Source: Flavobacteriaceae bacterium Ga0077528 (lineage in GTDB: Bacteria; Bacteroidota; Bacteroidia; Flavobacteriales; Flavobacteriaceae). Taken from it: a stretch of 64,000 nt of DNA. Below the pieces are notes generated by a model. It did no database searches. It was not told the origin of the DNA and worked only from the letters and a program-made list of their open reading frames with translations. This document shows, piece after piece, positions 38,310-47,660 of this stretch. Position numbers and translations under genes: made by a program. Numbering within the stretch: position 1 is the stretch's first letter; each line of letters begins with the position of its first letter. Location: NCBI GenBank assembly GCA_001464475.1, contig LNDX01000011.1, forward strand, positions 41,445 through 105,444, read 5' to 3'.

Positions 38310-39182
38310 ATGAAAAAAATAATTCCTTTTTTAATTACCTTATTTATTACAACAATCGGTAGTTCTCAAAATAATACCTCAACGAATCAACTTAAATTTG
38401 AAACCATTTATTACGACGCAATCTACAAATGGGTTGCATTTCCTAAAGCGGAAGTCGATTCTACTTATGTATATGGTTATATTTATTTAGATATGCAAGC
38501 TGGTCTTACTTTTAATCATGAAGGTACCTTTCATGTAGACAAAACTGGAAAATTGGTGAGTAGTAAAAAAGAGCCTTATAACATGATTAAAATGCGTCTT
38601 GGAAATAAAACACCCAATGTTGCATTACTTTCACCTACTCAAATCAAAGAATTAGATGTACTTCCTATTCCAGATTGGTTAAAAAATTATAAGAAACCCA
38701 TTGATGATGCCGAATCATTAACACGAACAGGTTATCATCTTAATGCTGTAGGCGGAAGTAAAAAGGCATTAGAATTTTTATTAAAAGCTTACAAGAAATC
38801 ACCTCATCATAAAGGTTTGGAATTTGAATTGGGTTTTGCATACAATGCACTTGGTCAATATGAAAAAGCTATAGAAATTTTAAACAAAGCGACCACTCAC
38901 GATCCAAAAAATGCTTTGTTGTATAAGGAATTTGGTTATGCTTATCTAAACTTACACAAATTACCAGAAGCAGAAGCGATTTATAAACGAGGAGTTGAAA
39001 TTGCTACTGATAAAGAATTGAGTTGTGAAATGGCAATTAATATGGCTAATTATTATTTCATTCAGAAAAGTAAAGACAAATTCAACGAATGGGCCAATAT
39101 TGTTAAGCAAAATGCTTCACCAAATTCACAATACATTAAATACATTGAGTACTTCGAGAAAGAATGGGAAAGTAAACGATAA
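38310..39182 (+). CDS. Exported TPR-repeat protein
   Basis: A 290-residue protein from the ATG at 38310 (MKKIIPFLITLFITTIGSS), a Sec signal; the in-frame start at 38289 is less likely. An N-terminal beta-rich region (40-130) is followed by at least three TPR units (about 160-260), including GLEFELGFAYNALGQYEKAIEILNKA and LYKEFGYAYLNLHKLPEAEAIYKRG. TPRs mediate protein contacts, probably in the periplasm. Partner unknown. Confidence 0.8.
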   Translation: MKKIIPFLITLFITTIGSSQNNTSTNQLKFETIYYDAIYKWVAFPKAEVDSTYVYGYIYLDMQAGLTFNHEGTFHVDKTGKLVSSKKEPYNMIKMRLGNKTPNVALLSPTQIKELDVLPIPDWLKNYKKPIDDAESLTRTGYHLNAVGGSKKALEFLLKAYKKSPHHKGLEFELGFAYNALGQYEKAIEILNKATTHDPKNALLYKEFGYAYLNLHKLPEAEAIYKRGVEIATDKELSCEMAINMANYYFIQKSKDKFNEWANIVKQNASPNSQYIKYIEYFEKEWESKR

Positions 39183-39193
39183 AAAAAATGCTT

Positions 39194-40543
39194 TTATTTT
39201 AATTTAAGCATCCAAAGATCATTATTGCCTCTGTTTATATTTACATCAAAATCTGAACTTTGAGATTCACCTACAATAAAAATTTCATTATTGTTATTTT
39301 GATAAAAATCTTTAGCAATATCAATATTTGAACCTCCAAAAGTTTTTTGCCAGTAGACTTTTGAATTAGCTTTATTATCGACTTCTAGAAACCAAAAATC
39401 ATTTTCTCCTTTAAGACTATTATTTAAATTACTTCTTGTATTTCCAACAATTCCAAAATTTCCATTTGAAAGCATTCGTACTTGCTCAGCTGAATCAAAT
39501 TCTGAACCACCAAATGATTTATTCCAAATTAAATGACCATGATCATCAATATGAATGACCCATGCGTCAAAACCACCAAGTGAAACACTAATGTCTTTAT
39601 CATCACTATTTGAACGTCCCACAATCAAATAAGAGTTATTATTTGTTTTAACAACACCAAAAGCTTGATCTATTCCAGAACCTCCATAGTTGTGTTTCCA
39701 TGCTAAACTTCCATTGCTTTGAAGTTTTACAACCCAAAAATCATAACTCCCTTTATTGTCATTTATATCAAAATCTGAACTTTCTGAAAAACCAACCATA
39801 AGAAATCCGCCATCATTTGCTTCAACAACATCATTCACTCTATCGTTTTGTGTACCTCCAAAATAGCGGTACCACATAAATTCACCTTGCGAATCAATTT
39901 TAACACCTATAAACTCACCTGAGCCGTGAAGAACACCTTTATGACCAATTTCGTGACCTTCACCATTGTTTTGAGTACCTCCACTTCCTTCAATACCAGA
40001 ATATTCAGAAAAACCAACGACAAAGTAACCTCCGTCACTTGTTTGAATTATTTTGTGTGCATGATCATGACCTGAAAAACCATAATTTTTAGACCAAATG
40101 ACATCTCCAGAACTATTAATTTTAACAACTAAAAAATCATGTAAACCAAAATTGCTAGGCACAATTCCATCAAAACTTTCTGTATAACCCGAAATAATAA
40201 AGTTACCATCATTAGTAGCTATAATACTCGTTCCGTAATCATTTTTTGAACCTCCAATAGTTTTGCTCCAAACTTTATTTCCTTGACTATCAATTTTAAT
40301 AATCCAAATATCAATTTGATCATATTGCTTATTGATATCTCCATCAGAACTGTTGGTGTGACCAACAACAATCATTCCACCGTCACTAGTTTTAACTACA
40401 CTTCCTATTTTTTCATCTAAAGAGCCACCAAATGTTTTACTTGCAACAATACTTAACTCCGATAAAGAATTAAGTGAGTTTTCTTGTTCAGAATTGCTAC
40501 ATGAAAAAAAAATAAAAGTTAAAGCAAAAACTACTATTCTCAT
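39194..40543 (-). CDS. Lipoprotein with T-x-G-G-S delta-60-like propeller repeats
   Basis: A 449-residue protein with lipobox FFSC (Cys about residue 15). About seven repeats of roughly 55-60 residues carry the pattern W-x-K-(T/N)-(I/F/Y)-G-G-S-x-x-D and SDGG(F/Y)x(V/I)VG. They form a beta-propeller of the kind annotated as delta-60 repeats. It is probably anchored in the outer membrane. Its start overlaps the upstream choice-of-anchor protein gene by four bases, so they form an operon. Function unknown. Confidence 0.82.
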   Translation of the reverse strand: MRIVVFALTFIFFSCSNSEQENSLNSLSELSIVASKTFGGSLDEKIGSVVKTSDGGMIVVGHTNSSDGDINKQYDQIDIWIIKIDSQGNKVWSKTIGGSKNDYGTSIIATNDGNFIISGYTESFDGIVPSNFGLHDFLVVKINSSGDVIWSKNYGFSGHDHAHKIIQTSDGGYFVVGFSEYSGIEGSGGTQNNGEGHEIGHKGVLHGSGEFIGVKIDSQGEFMWYRYFGGTQNDRVNDVVEANDGGFLMVGFSESSDFDINDNKGSYDFWVVKLQSNGSLAWKHNYGGSGIDQAFGVVKTNNNSYLIVGRSNSDDKDISVSLGGFDAWVIHIDDHGHLIWNKSFGGSEFDSAEQVRMLSNGNFGIVGNTRSNLNNSLKGENDFWFLEVDNKANSKVYWQKTFGGSNIDIAKDFYQNNNNEIFIVGESQSSDFDVNINRGNNDLWMLKLK

Positions 40544-41955
40544 TTTACAATCAATTTTAAAGTTGTTGAATTGTTTATTTTTACAAAGTATAAACCTGAA
40601 GTAAATTCATCTAAATTAACAGTATAACTATTGGTATTCAAATTATTATATTCTTTTACTTTTTTCCCAACAACATCAAATATTTCAAGGTTTTGGATTT
40701 CAAATTTAGAATCTATAGTAAAAAAGTCAGTCGATGGATTTGGACTAATTTTAAAAGAATCTTTTTCAAATTCTTGAAATGATAATGCTGCATTTTTTTT
40801 CACAATAAATAATCCTCTTTCAATATCACTAATCAATATATTTCCACTAGCAAAATAAGGATAAGTACTCCAAGCTCCATTAAATTGAGCAGAATTACTT
40901 GCTGGATAAGTGTCAAAAAAAGCTATCTCATTCATATTAGAAGAAGTTTCAATGTTTGATGTATTCATAATTCTTAAACCAGCACGATAATTGGCTAAAT
41001 AAAACTCGTTATTTAAAGTGTAGCCATTGTGATCGATAGAAGGAGTTGTACCAAAATAGTTTCCTTTTAATACCGGATCATCTAAATCAGACATGTCGAT
41101 TATGATGGATTTGGTATTAAACCCAAAATCTGTTTCATCAAGCTCATCACCAACTATCCAATATTTTGTATCAGTTGTTAGCCAACCTTGATGCGTGTAG
41201 GCAACATTTGAATAAGTAAAAGTAGACAACAAAATAGGATTATTTTTATTTGTAACATCAATAACAACTACTTTATTTTCGTTTGCTCCAAAATAAATTT
41301 CTTTACCAACATGTTCCGTATCTGGACCATTGTAAATAATTATTTGAGCATCGTGTGTATAAGCTTGACTTGAATATCCAAATGAAAATACTGGATTTAA
41401 AGGATCTTGAATATTTACAACATGTGGTCCTCCTGAAAAAGTATTAGAGCCTATACAATAAGCATAACCTGTTGCCTCATTTATTGCGATATTATGGCAA
41501 TTTCCGAAACCAGAATAAAAAGCATCAACTGAAAATATTTGAGGTGTTGTAATATTTCTTAATCTTTTTAAATCAAAAACCTGCATGCCGTGACCAGCAG
41601 CCTCACTTACAATAAAAACATAATTATTATAAACTTTTGCATCTCTCCAAATACTTGATGTATTATTAGTTGACACTACTTTTCCTAAATAAATAGGAGC
41701 TGTAGGATTGGTAATATCTACAAAAGCAGTATGAGAGGTACAACACATAATTGCATATTCTTTATTAGTCAACGGATCGGTCCAACCCCAACAATCATTA
41801 CCTTGAGTACTAGCCGTTCCACCCATTTGCTGGAATGTAAGTCTGGATTGCAAATCAATATTATTACAAGGATAAACTCCAGCAAAACCACCTGTACACG
41901 TTTGACCAAACGATAGGTTTACTAAAAAAATAATTAATAAGTGTATTTTTCTCAT
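40540..41955 (-). CDS. Choice-of-anchor B propeller protein with a T9SS sorting domain
   Basis: A 471-residue protein with signal peptide MRKIHLLIIFLVNLSFG. The body (about 20-385) matches the LVIVD/choice-of-anchor B type: CWGWTDPLTNKEYAIMCCTSHTAFVDI, repeated D(I/V)TNPxxPIxL units and IERGLFIVKK. The last 75 residues are a T9SS type A sorting domain (FKISPNPSTDFFTIDS ... GLYFVKI). It should cross the outer membrane by type IX secretion. It is the first gene of a two-gene operon with the delta-60 repeat lipoprotein. Confidence 0.9.
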   Translation of the reverse strand: MRKIHLLIIFLVNLSFGQTCTGGFAGVYPCNNIDLQSRLTFQQMGGTASTQGNDCWGWTDPLTNKEYAIMCCTSHTAFVDITNPTAPIYLGKVVSTNNTSSIWRDAKVYNNYVFIVSEAAGHGMQVFDLKRLRNITTPQIFSVDAFYSGFGNCHNIAINEATGYAYCIGSNTFSGGPHVVNIQDPLNPVFSFGYSSQAYTHDAQIIIYNGPDTEHVGKEIYFGANENKVVVIDVTNKNNPILLSTFTYSNVAYTHQGWLTTDTKYWIVGDELDETDFGFNTKSIIIDMSDLDDPVLKGNYFGTTPSIDHNGYTLNNEFYLANYRAGLRIMNTSNIETSSNMNEIAFFDTYPASNSAQFNGAWSTYPYFASGNILISDIERGLFIVKKNAALSFQEFEKDSFKISPNPSTDFFTIDSKFEIQNLEIFDVVGKKVKEYNNLNTNSYTVNLDEFTSGLYFVKINNSTTLKLIVK

Positions 41956-41964
41956 GTTCTTAGA

Positions 41965-43368
41965 TTATACGTGTAAAGCTCTATTATCTGTTGCTGCCAA
42001 TGCTGCTTCTTTAATTGCTTCTGCAAAAGTTGGATGCGCATGACTCATTCTTGAAATATCTTCTGCAGAAGCTCTGAATTCCATTGCTGTAACGGCTTCT
42101 GCTATTAAATCGGCACAACGTGCACCAATCATGTGAACTCCTAGAACTTCATCGGTTTTAGCATCTGCTAAGATTTTTACAAACCCATCGGTATCACCAC
42201 CTGCACGAGCTCTTCCTAATGCTTTGAATGGAAAACTTCCAGCTTTGTATGCAACACCATCAGCTTTTAATTGCTCTTCTGTTTTACCAACAGCAGCAAC
42301 TTCTGGCCAAGTATACACAACACCTGGAATTAAATTATAATCAATATGTGGTTTTTGACCTGCTAAGATTTCAGCAACCAGTACTCCTTCTTCTTCCGCT
42401 TTGTGAGCTAACATCGCACCACGAACCACATCACCAATAGCGTAAATATTTGAAACATTAGTTTGCAAATGGTCGTTTACTTCAATTTGTCCTCTTTCTG
42501 TTAACTTCACTCCTGCTTTGTCAGCATTTAATCCGTCAGTATAAGGACGACGACCTACAGAAACTAGAGAATAATCACCTTCTAAAGTGATGATTTCTCC
42601 TTTAGCATTTTCTGCTTTAACTGTAACTGTTTTACCTTTTCTATCAACCGATTGCACTTTGTGAGAAGTATAGAATTTCATTCCTTGTTTCTTCAATACT
42701 TTCGTCAATTCTTTAGACAAAGCGGCATCCATTCCTGGTATGATTCTATCCATGAATTCTACTACCGAAACCTCAGCACCAAGACGAAGATACACTTGTC
42801 CTAATTCAATTCCGATAACTCCACCACCAATAATAACCAAATGCTTAGGAACTTCAGGCAATTTTAAAGCTTCTGTAGAAGTAATAACTCTTTCTTTATC
42901 TAACTTTATAAAAGGCAAACTTGATGGTTTAGAACCTGTTGCAATAATAATATTTTTAGCTTCCACTACTTCAGATGAACCATCAGCTTTAGTCACTTTT
43001 ACATGCGTAGCATCTTCAAACGAACCAACACCTTCTAGAACTGTAACTTTGTTTTTATCCATAAGGAACTTTACACCACCAGAAGTTTGGTCAACAACGG
43101 CTTGCTTACGTTCAATCATTTTGGTCAAGTTTACTTTTACTTTTCCAGAAACTTCAATTCCATGGTCAGCAAAATGTTGTAACTCTTCATAATGATGTGA
43201 TGAAGCTAAAAGCGCTTTTGATGGAATACAACCTACATTTAGGCAAGTACCACCAAGCGTTGGATATTTTTCAATAATAGCGGTATTAAAACCTAATTGG
43301 GCACAACGAATTGCCGAAACATATCCGCCTGGACCTGAACCTATAATGACTACGTCAAATGAACTCAT
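41965..43368 (-). CDS. lpdA: Dihydrolipoyl dehydrogenase
   Basis: A 467-residue FAD/NAD flavoprotein. FAD-binding VVIIGSGPGGYVSAIRCAQLG, redox disulfide GGTCLNVGCIPSKALL (Cys43 and Cys48), NAD-binding VIIGGGVIGIELG, and the active-site His-Glu in SHAHPTFAEAIKEA. It reoxidises dihydrolipoamide in the pyruvate and 2-oxoglutarate dehydrogenase complexes. The complex subunits are not next to it. Confidence 0.97.
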   Translation of the reverse strand: MSSFDVVIIGSGPGGYVSAIRCAQLGFNTAIIEKYPTLGGTCLNVGCIPSKALLASSHHYEELQHFADHGIEVSGKVKVNLTKMIERKQAVVDQTSGGVKFLMDKNKVTVLEGVGSFEDATHVKVTKADGSSEVVEAKNIIIATGSKPSSLPFIKLDKERVITSTEALKLPEVPKHLVIIGGGVIGIELGQVYLRLGAEVSVVEFMDRIIPGMDAALSKELTKVLKKQGMKFYTSHKVQSVDRKGKTVTVKAENAKGEIITLEGDYSLVSVGRRPYTDGLNADKAGVKLTERGQIEVNDHLQTNVSNIYAIGDVVRGAMLAHKAEEEGVLVAEILAGQKPHIDYNLIPGVVYTWPEVAAVGKTEEQLKADGVAYKAGSFPFKALGRARAGGDTDGFVKILADAKTDEVLGVHMIGARCADLIAEAVTAMEFRASAEDISRMSHAHPTFAEAIKEAALAATDNRALHV

Positions 43369-43670
43369 ATTATATATTTTTGTGTGTGTTTATAAAATAG
43401 TGTTGCAAAATTACGAATGTTTTTTGGTATTTTAATTGATTGTGTAATCTTTTCAAAAGGAAATTATTTTTTGCGTTTTAAGCTTACTTCTCTTTCATAG
43501 AAAGCCACGAACAAAAATCGCCGTAACCCTTGCTACACAAAGAAAACGTTTTCGTAGATTTTTATTTTTTATGATATTTATCAGTTAATTTAAGTAGTTA
43601 AAATTGGAACTTTGGACTATAAAATTTAAGCTTTTAAAGAATACTAAAATAAGAACTAAAACTTTTAACT
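43369..43670. other. Intergenic region between divergent lpdA and pckA
   Basis: 302 bases without a gene. I see no RNA structure. The best promoter candidate for pckA is GAACTTTG at 43607-43614 (one mismatch to TAnnTTTG). The sequence GAAAACGTTTTCG (about 43540-43553) is a short palindrome of unknown meaning. Confidence 0.4.
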
Positions 43671-45272
43671 ATGAAAAACATTAAAGTCATTCAGGAACTT
43701 CACGATTTAGGAATCACTGGCTACCATGAAGTGGTTTATAACCCAACTTACGAAGAATTGTTTCAAGCCGAAACTTCTCATTTCCGTAAAGGATATGAAA
43801 AAGGTGCTGTAACCGATTCTGGTGCTGTAGCTGTTAAAACTGGAGTATTTACAGGACGTTCTCCAAAAGACCGTTATATTGTTAAAGATGACGTTACCAA
43901 AGATACTATCTATTGGGATGACAAAGTGAATTTCCCAACTACGCAAGTGGTTTGGAGCGAATTAAAACACTTAGTCTTAAAACAACTTTCAGCTTCTAAA
44001 AAATTATATGTTGTAGATGCTTTTTGTGGAACCAACAAAGATACTCGTCTAAAAGTGCGTTTCGTAATGGAAGTAGCTTGGCAAGCACATTTTGTAACCA
44101 ATATGTTCATTCGTCCATCTATCTATGAATTAGAAAACTTTGGAGAGCCTGATTTTATAGTAATGAACGGTTCTAAAACAACCAATCCAAACTGGAAAGA
44201 ACACGGATTAAATTCTGAAAACTTCGTATTGTTCAATCTTACCGAAAAAATCCAAATCATAGGTGGTACATGGTATGGTGGTGAAATGAAAAAAGGAATG
44301 TTTGCTATGATGAACTATTACCTTCCTCTAAAAGGAATGGCTTCTATGCACTGTTCTGCCAATGTAGGTGAAGATGGAGACGTTGCAATCTTTTTCGGAT
44401 TATCTGGAACAGGAAAAACTACGCTATCTGCCGATCCAAAACGTTATTTAATTGGTGATGACGAACATGGTTGGGATAACAATGGTGTCTTTAACTACGA
44501 AGGTGGTTGCTATGCCAAAGTAATCGATTTATCTGAAGAAAACGAACCAGACATTTGGAGAGCTATAAAACGAGATGCTTTATTAGAAAATGTTGTAGTC
44601 AATGAATATGGAGAAGTAGATTACTACGATCACTCTATTACAGAAAACTCTCGTGTTTCTTATCCAATTTATCATATCAATAAAATTGTACTTCCTTCTA
44701 AAGCAGGACATGCTAGCAAAATCATTTACTTATCTGCTGATGCTTTTGGTGTATTGCCTCCAGTATCAATATTAGACGAAGAACAAGCACAATACCACTT
44801 CCTTTGCGGATTTACTTCTAAACTAGCCGGAACAGAAAGAGGAATAACTGAACCTCAACCTTCTTTCTCTCCAGCTTTTGGGGAAGCTTTCTTGACCTTA
44901 CATCCAACAATGTATTCTAAAACTTTGGTGGCAAAAATGAAAGAACACAATGCTAAAGCTTATCTAGTAAACACTGGTTGGAATGGAACTGGAAAACGTA
45001 TCTCTTTAAAAAATACACGTGCCATTATTGATGCTATCATTGATGGAAGTATTGAAACAGCTGAAACAGTTAAAATTCCGTTTTTGAATTTAACTGCTCC
45101 AAAAACATTAGCTAAAGTAGATGACATTCTTGATCCAAGAACTACTTATAAAGATGTGGCTGATTGGGAGAAAAAAGCAAAAGAATTAACAGCGCTTTAC
45201 AATAAAAACTTTGAGCAATATACCAATACTGAAGAAGGTAAACGTTTGGTAAGTGCTGGACCAAGTTTATAA
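43671..45272 (+). CDS. pckA: Phosphoenolpyruvate carboxykinase (ATP)
   Basis: A 533-residue ATP-type PEPCK. Key pieces are [41 protein letters not shown], the P-loop [16 protein letters not shown], the metal-binding LIGDDEHGW, and [23 protein letters not shown]. It decarboxylates and phosphorylates oxaloacetate to PEP, driving gluconeogenesis on amino acids or organic acids. Followed 66 bases later by an aspartate:alanine exchanger-type transporter gene with a strong hairpin in between. Confidence 0.97.
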   Translation: MKNIKVIQELHDLGITGYHEVVYNPTYEELFQAETSHFRKGYEKGAVTDSGAVAVKTGVFTGRSPKDRYIVKDDVTKDTIYWDDKVNFPTTQVVWSELKHLVLKQLSASKKLYVVDAFCGTNKDTRLKVRFVMEVAWQAHFVTNMFIRPSIYELENFGEPDFIVMNGSKTTNPNWKEHGLNSENFVLFNLTEKIQIIGGTWYGGEMKKGMFAMMNYYLPLKGMASMHCSANVGEDGDVAIFFGLSGTGKTTLSADPKRYLIGDDEHGWDNNGVFNYEGGCYAKVIDLSEENEPDIWRAIKRDALLENVVVNEYGEVDYYDHSITENSRVSYPIYHINKIVLPSKAGHASKIIYLSADAFGVLPPVSILDEEQAQYHFLCGFTSKLAGTERGITEPQPSFSPAFGEAFLTLHPTMYSKTLVAKMKEHNAKAYLVNTGWNGTGKRISLKNTRAIIDAIIDGSIETAETVKIPFLNLTAPKTLAKVDDILDPRTTYKDVADWEKKAKELTALYNKNFEQYTNTEEGKRLVSAGPSL

Positions 45273-45284
45273 CCACTTTAAACC

Positions 45285-45324
45285 AATACCAATGGAAAAA
45301 TTTCACTATCTTTCCATTGGTATT
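45285..45324 (+). promoter_or_regulatory. Perfect 14-bp stem-loop between pckA and the transporter gene
   Basis: AATACCAATGGAAA and its exact complement (45311-45324) enclose a 12-nt loop. No T-run follows (TAAAAG), so this is not a typical terminator. It may be a partial terminator, an RNA-processing site or a 3' stabiliser of pckA mRNA. Confidence 0.6.
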
Positions 45325-45338
45325 TAAAAGCAACAACA

Positions 45339-47006
45339 ATGGACTGGATAATTGATTTATTTACAAAGCAATCTTTTGCTCAAACGGTGATAATATTCGG
45401 TTTAGTCATTGCCTTTGGTATTTGGTTTGGTAAAATTAAAATCTTCGGAATTTCTCTCGGAGTGACTTGGGTACTTTTTGTAGGCTTACTATTCTCTTAC
45501 ATTGGTATTTCAGTCAATCATGAATTACAAGATTTTTTGAAAGAATTCGGATTGGTATTATTTGTTTACACCCTTGGATTGCAAGTTGGACCTGGCTTCT
45601 TTGCTTCTCTCAACCGAAACGCTTTGGTTACTAATATGCTTGCAGCTTTAGTTGTTATTTTTGGAGTAGCTACAACCTTAATTCTATATTATTTATCTAC
45701 CAATCCCATATCAATCATGACTGGGATTATGAGTGGTGCTGTTACTAATACACCAGGCTTAGGTGCTGCTCAAACTACTATCACCAATCTGCATCATGTA
45801 ACAAATGACAATTCTTTGGTTACTTTAGCATACGCAGTGGCTTATCCTTTTGGGGTTTTCGGAATTATTATCTCAATGGTAGTTTTAAAGAAAATATACA
45901 AAGTCGACATCGAACACGAAACCGAATTACAAAACAAACTCAACAATCTAAGAGAAGATAAAGTCATTTCTAAACATTTGAAATTAGAAAACCAACAATT
46001 GATAGGAAAACCTATTAGTGCCATTTTTGAAATGATAAAAAAGCCAATTGTAGTTTCTAGAATGTTTCATAAAGGAATTATCATCACGCCTACTCCAAAA
46101 GAGATTTTATCAGAAAATGATGTATTGCTAATTGTTGCACAAAAAAATACTTTCGATCAATTGCATCTTCTTATAGGTTCTGAAAGTGATATGAATCTTA
46201 AAACCGCTATTGACAGCAAACTAGTTACAAGTCATGTTGTGGTTACCAATAAAGAAATTACACACAAGAGATTGGGAGATATTCCAGAATTCCACCAACA
46301 CGATTTTACTTTTACAAGATTGTACCGTGCCGGAACCCAAATGGTCCCAAACGGAAACATCGCTTTACAACTTGGAGATACTATAAAAGTTGTAGGAACA
46401 CAAGAAGGTTTAGAGAGAGTAACTAACGTATTAGGAAATTCCCTAAAACGATTGGAAGTGCCTGACATCGCTCCTATTTTCATCGGAATAGTATTAGGAA
46501 TTATTGTTGGAAGTATTCCATTTCAAATTCCTAACATTCCAGTTCCTGTCAAAATTGGTTTGGCTGGCGGACCATTAATTATTGCTTTATTGCTAAGTCG
46601 TTTTGGAAACAAATTTTATTTGAACAATTACACAACAAATAGCGCCAACTTAATGATAAGAGAACTAGGAATTACCTTATTCCTCGCAAGTGTGGGTTTA
46701 AGTAGTGGTTCTAAAATCGCAACTGCTTTTGAAGGTGGTAATGGATTTTACTGGATAGCTATTGGTATCGCAATTACTATTCTTCCATTGTTGCTTGTTG
46801 GGATTATTGCGAAAAAATACTTCAAGAAAAACTATTTCGAAATTTGTGGATTATTGGCTGGAGCTTCAACCGATCCACCTGCATTGGCTTTTGCGTTGAA
46901 AATGGCAGGCAATGATATTCCGTCTTCAACCTACGCAACGGTTTATCCGTTAACAATGATTATGCGTATTGTAGCGGCACAACTACTAATTTTAATGTTC
47001 ACCTAA
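45339..47006 (+). CDS. AspT/YidE-type transporter with TrkA-C domains
   Basis: A 555-residue membrane protein. Two membrane halves with the AAE motifs (VLFVYTLGLQVGPGFFASL, GIMSGAVTNTPGLGAAQ, and the second copy LFLASVGLSSGS, LLAGASTDPPALAFA) flank a cytosolic part (about 200-370) with two TrkA-C (RCK_C) regulatory domains. Relatives exchange aspartate for alanine or move other dicarboxylates. The exact substrate is not known. Its position 66 bases after pckA fits C4-acid metabolism. Confidence 0.9.
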   Translation: MDWIIDLFTKQSFAQTVIIFGLVIAFGIWFGKIKIFGISLGVTWVLFVGLLFSYIGISVNHELQDFLKEFGLVLFVYTLGLQVGPGFFASLNRNALVTNMLAALVVIFGVATTLILYYLSTNPISIMTGIMSGAVTNTPGLGAAQTTITNLHHVTNDNSLVTLAYAVAYPFGVFGIIISMVVLKKIYKVDIEHETELQNKLNNLREDKVISKHLKLENQQLIGKPISAIFEMIKKPIVVSRMFHKGIIITPTPKEILSENDVLLIVAQKNTFDQLHLLIGSESDMNLKTAIDSKLVTSHVVVTNKEITHKRLGDIPEFHQHDFTFTRLYRAGTQMVPNGNIALQLGDTIKVVGTQEGLERVTNVLGNSLKRLEVPDIAPIFIGIVLGIIVGSIPFQIPNIPVPVKIGLAGGPLIIALLLSRFGNKFYLNNYTTNSANLMIRELGITLFLASVGLSSGSKIATAFEGGNGFYWIAIGIAITILPLLLVGIIAKKYFKKNYFEICGLLAGASTDPPALAFALKMAGNDIPSSTYATVYPLTMIMRIVAAQLLILMFT

Positions 47007-47028
47007 TAATAAAATTTACAAAACAGTA

Positions 47029-47481
47029 TCACAATACAAATGCGGTACTGTTTTTTACTTGTCCAATCATGAAAGTACTGTGCGTACTGCCAATGTGATT
47101 TAAGGTAGTAAGCTTTGTTACCATAAACTCGCGGTATTCTTCCATGTCTTTTACACAAATTTTTAGAATGTAATCATAATCACCGCTTACGTGAAAACAT
47201 TCTAATACTTCGTCCAATTTTACTACTTCGCTTTCAAATTTTGTCAAGAAATCTTTAGAATGTTGAATAAGCTTGATATGACAAAACACCACAAATCCTT
47301 TATCAATTTTATTTCTGTTTAGTAAAGCTACATACTTGTCAATAATTCCTTCTCGCTCTAACTTTTTGATTCGCTCATAAACAGCTGTTACTGATAAATT
47401 CAATTTCAAAGAAAGTTCTTTAGTCGTTTTCTTAGTATCCTCTTGCAAAAGCTGAAGAAGATTTTTGTCGATAGTATCCAT
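47029..47481 (-). CDS. Lrp/AsnC family transcriptional regulator
   Basis: A 150-residue regulator: an N-terminal winged HTH (DTIDKNLLQLLQEDTKKTTKELSLKLNLSVTAVYERIKKLE) and a C-terminal RAM ligand-binding domain (VLECFHVSGDYDYILKICVKDMEEYREF). It probably forms octamers that respond to an amino acid. It lies divergent to the PLP enzyme gene with 179 AT-rich bases between, so it is a good candidate regulator of it. A TAAATTTG box (47542-47535, minus) is its likely promoter. Confidence 0.95.
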   Translation of the reverse strand: MDTIDKNLLQLLQEDTKKTTKELSLKLNLSVTAVYERIKKLEREGIIDKYVALLNRNKIDKGFVVFCHIKLIQHSKDFLTKFESEVVKLDEVLECFHVSGDYDYILKICVKDMEEYREFMVTKLTTLNHIGSTHSTFMIGQVKNSTAFVL

Positions 47482-47534
47482 GGAAATTAAAAATTAGAAG
47501 TTTTCAAAAATCTATAAATTAAAATTTATGGCTT

Positions 47535-47542
47535 CAAATTTA
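47535..47542 (-). promoter_or_regulatory. -7 box of the Lrp-family gene
   Basis: TAAATTTG on the minus strand matches TAnnTTTG exactly, 54 bases before the start codon. No clear TTG at -33. Confidence 0.45.
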
Positions 47543-47602
47543 GTTATATTTTCATTATAATATAGTTTTTATAGTTTTAAAATCTAATTAATTAAATTAC
47601 TA

Positions 47603-47633
47603 TTGACTTTTAATCTAATATTAATCAATTTTG
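47603..47633 (+). promoter_or_regulatory. Promoter of the PLP (methionine gamma-lyase-like) gene
   Basis: TTG (47603-47605), a 20-nt spacer and CAATTTTG (47626-47633; one mismatch to TAnnTTTG), 28 bases before the ATG. The AT-rich stretch upstream is where Lrp-type proteins usually bind. Confidence 0.5.
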
Positions 47634-47660
47634 AAATCAAATAAACAATAAACAACAAAC

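Noticed and set aside
42740..43192. 150-codon plus-strand frame inside lpdA
   Set aside because: It is antisense to the conserved FAD/NAD-binding core of lpdA and has a Thr/Ser/Pro-rich shadow composition.
45285..45324. Rho-independent terminator after pckA
   Set aside because: The stem is perfect but there is no T-tail after it, so it is listed as a stem-loop of unknown role.
47482..47660. SAM-type riboswitch before the methionine gamma-lyase-like gene
   Set aside because: The region is AT-rich and shows no conserved riboswitch core or stable helices. The predicted leader is only about 20 bases.
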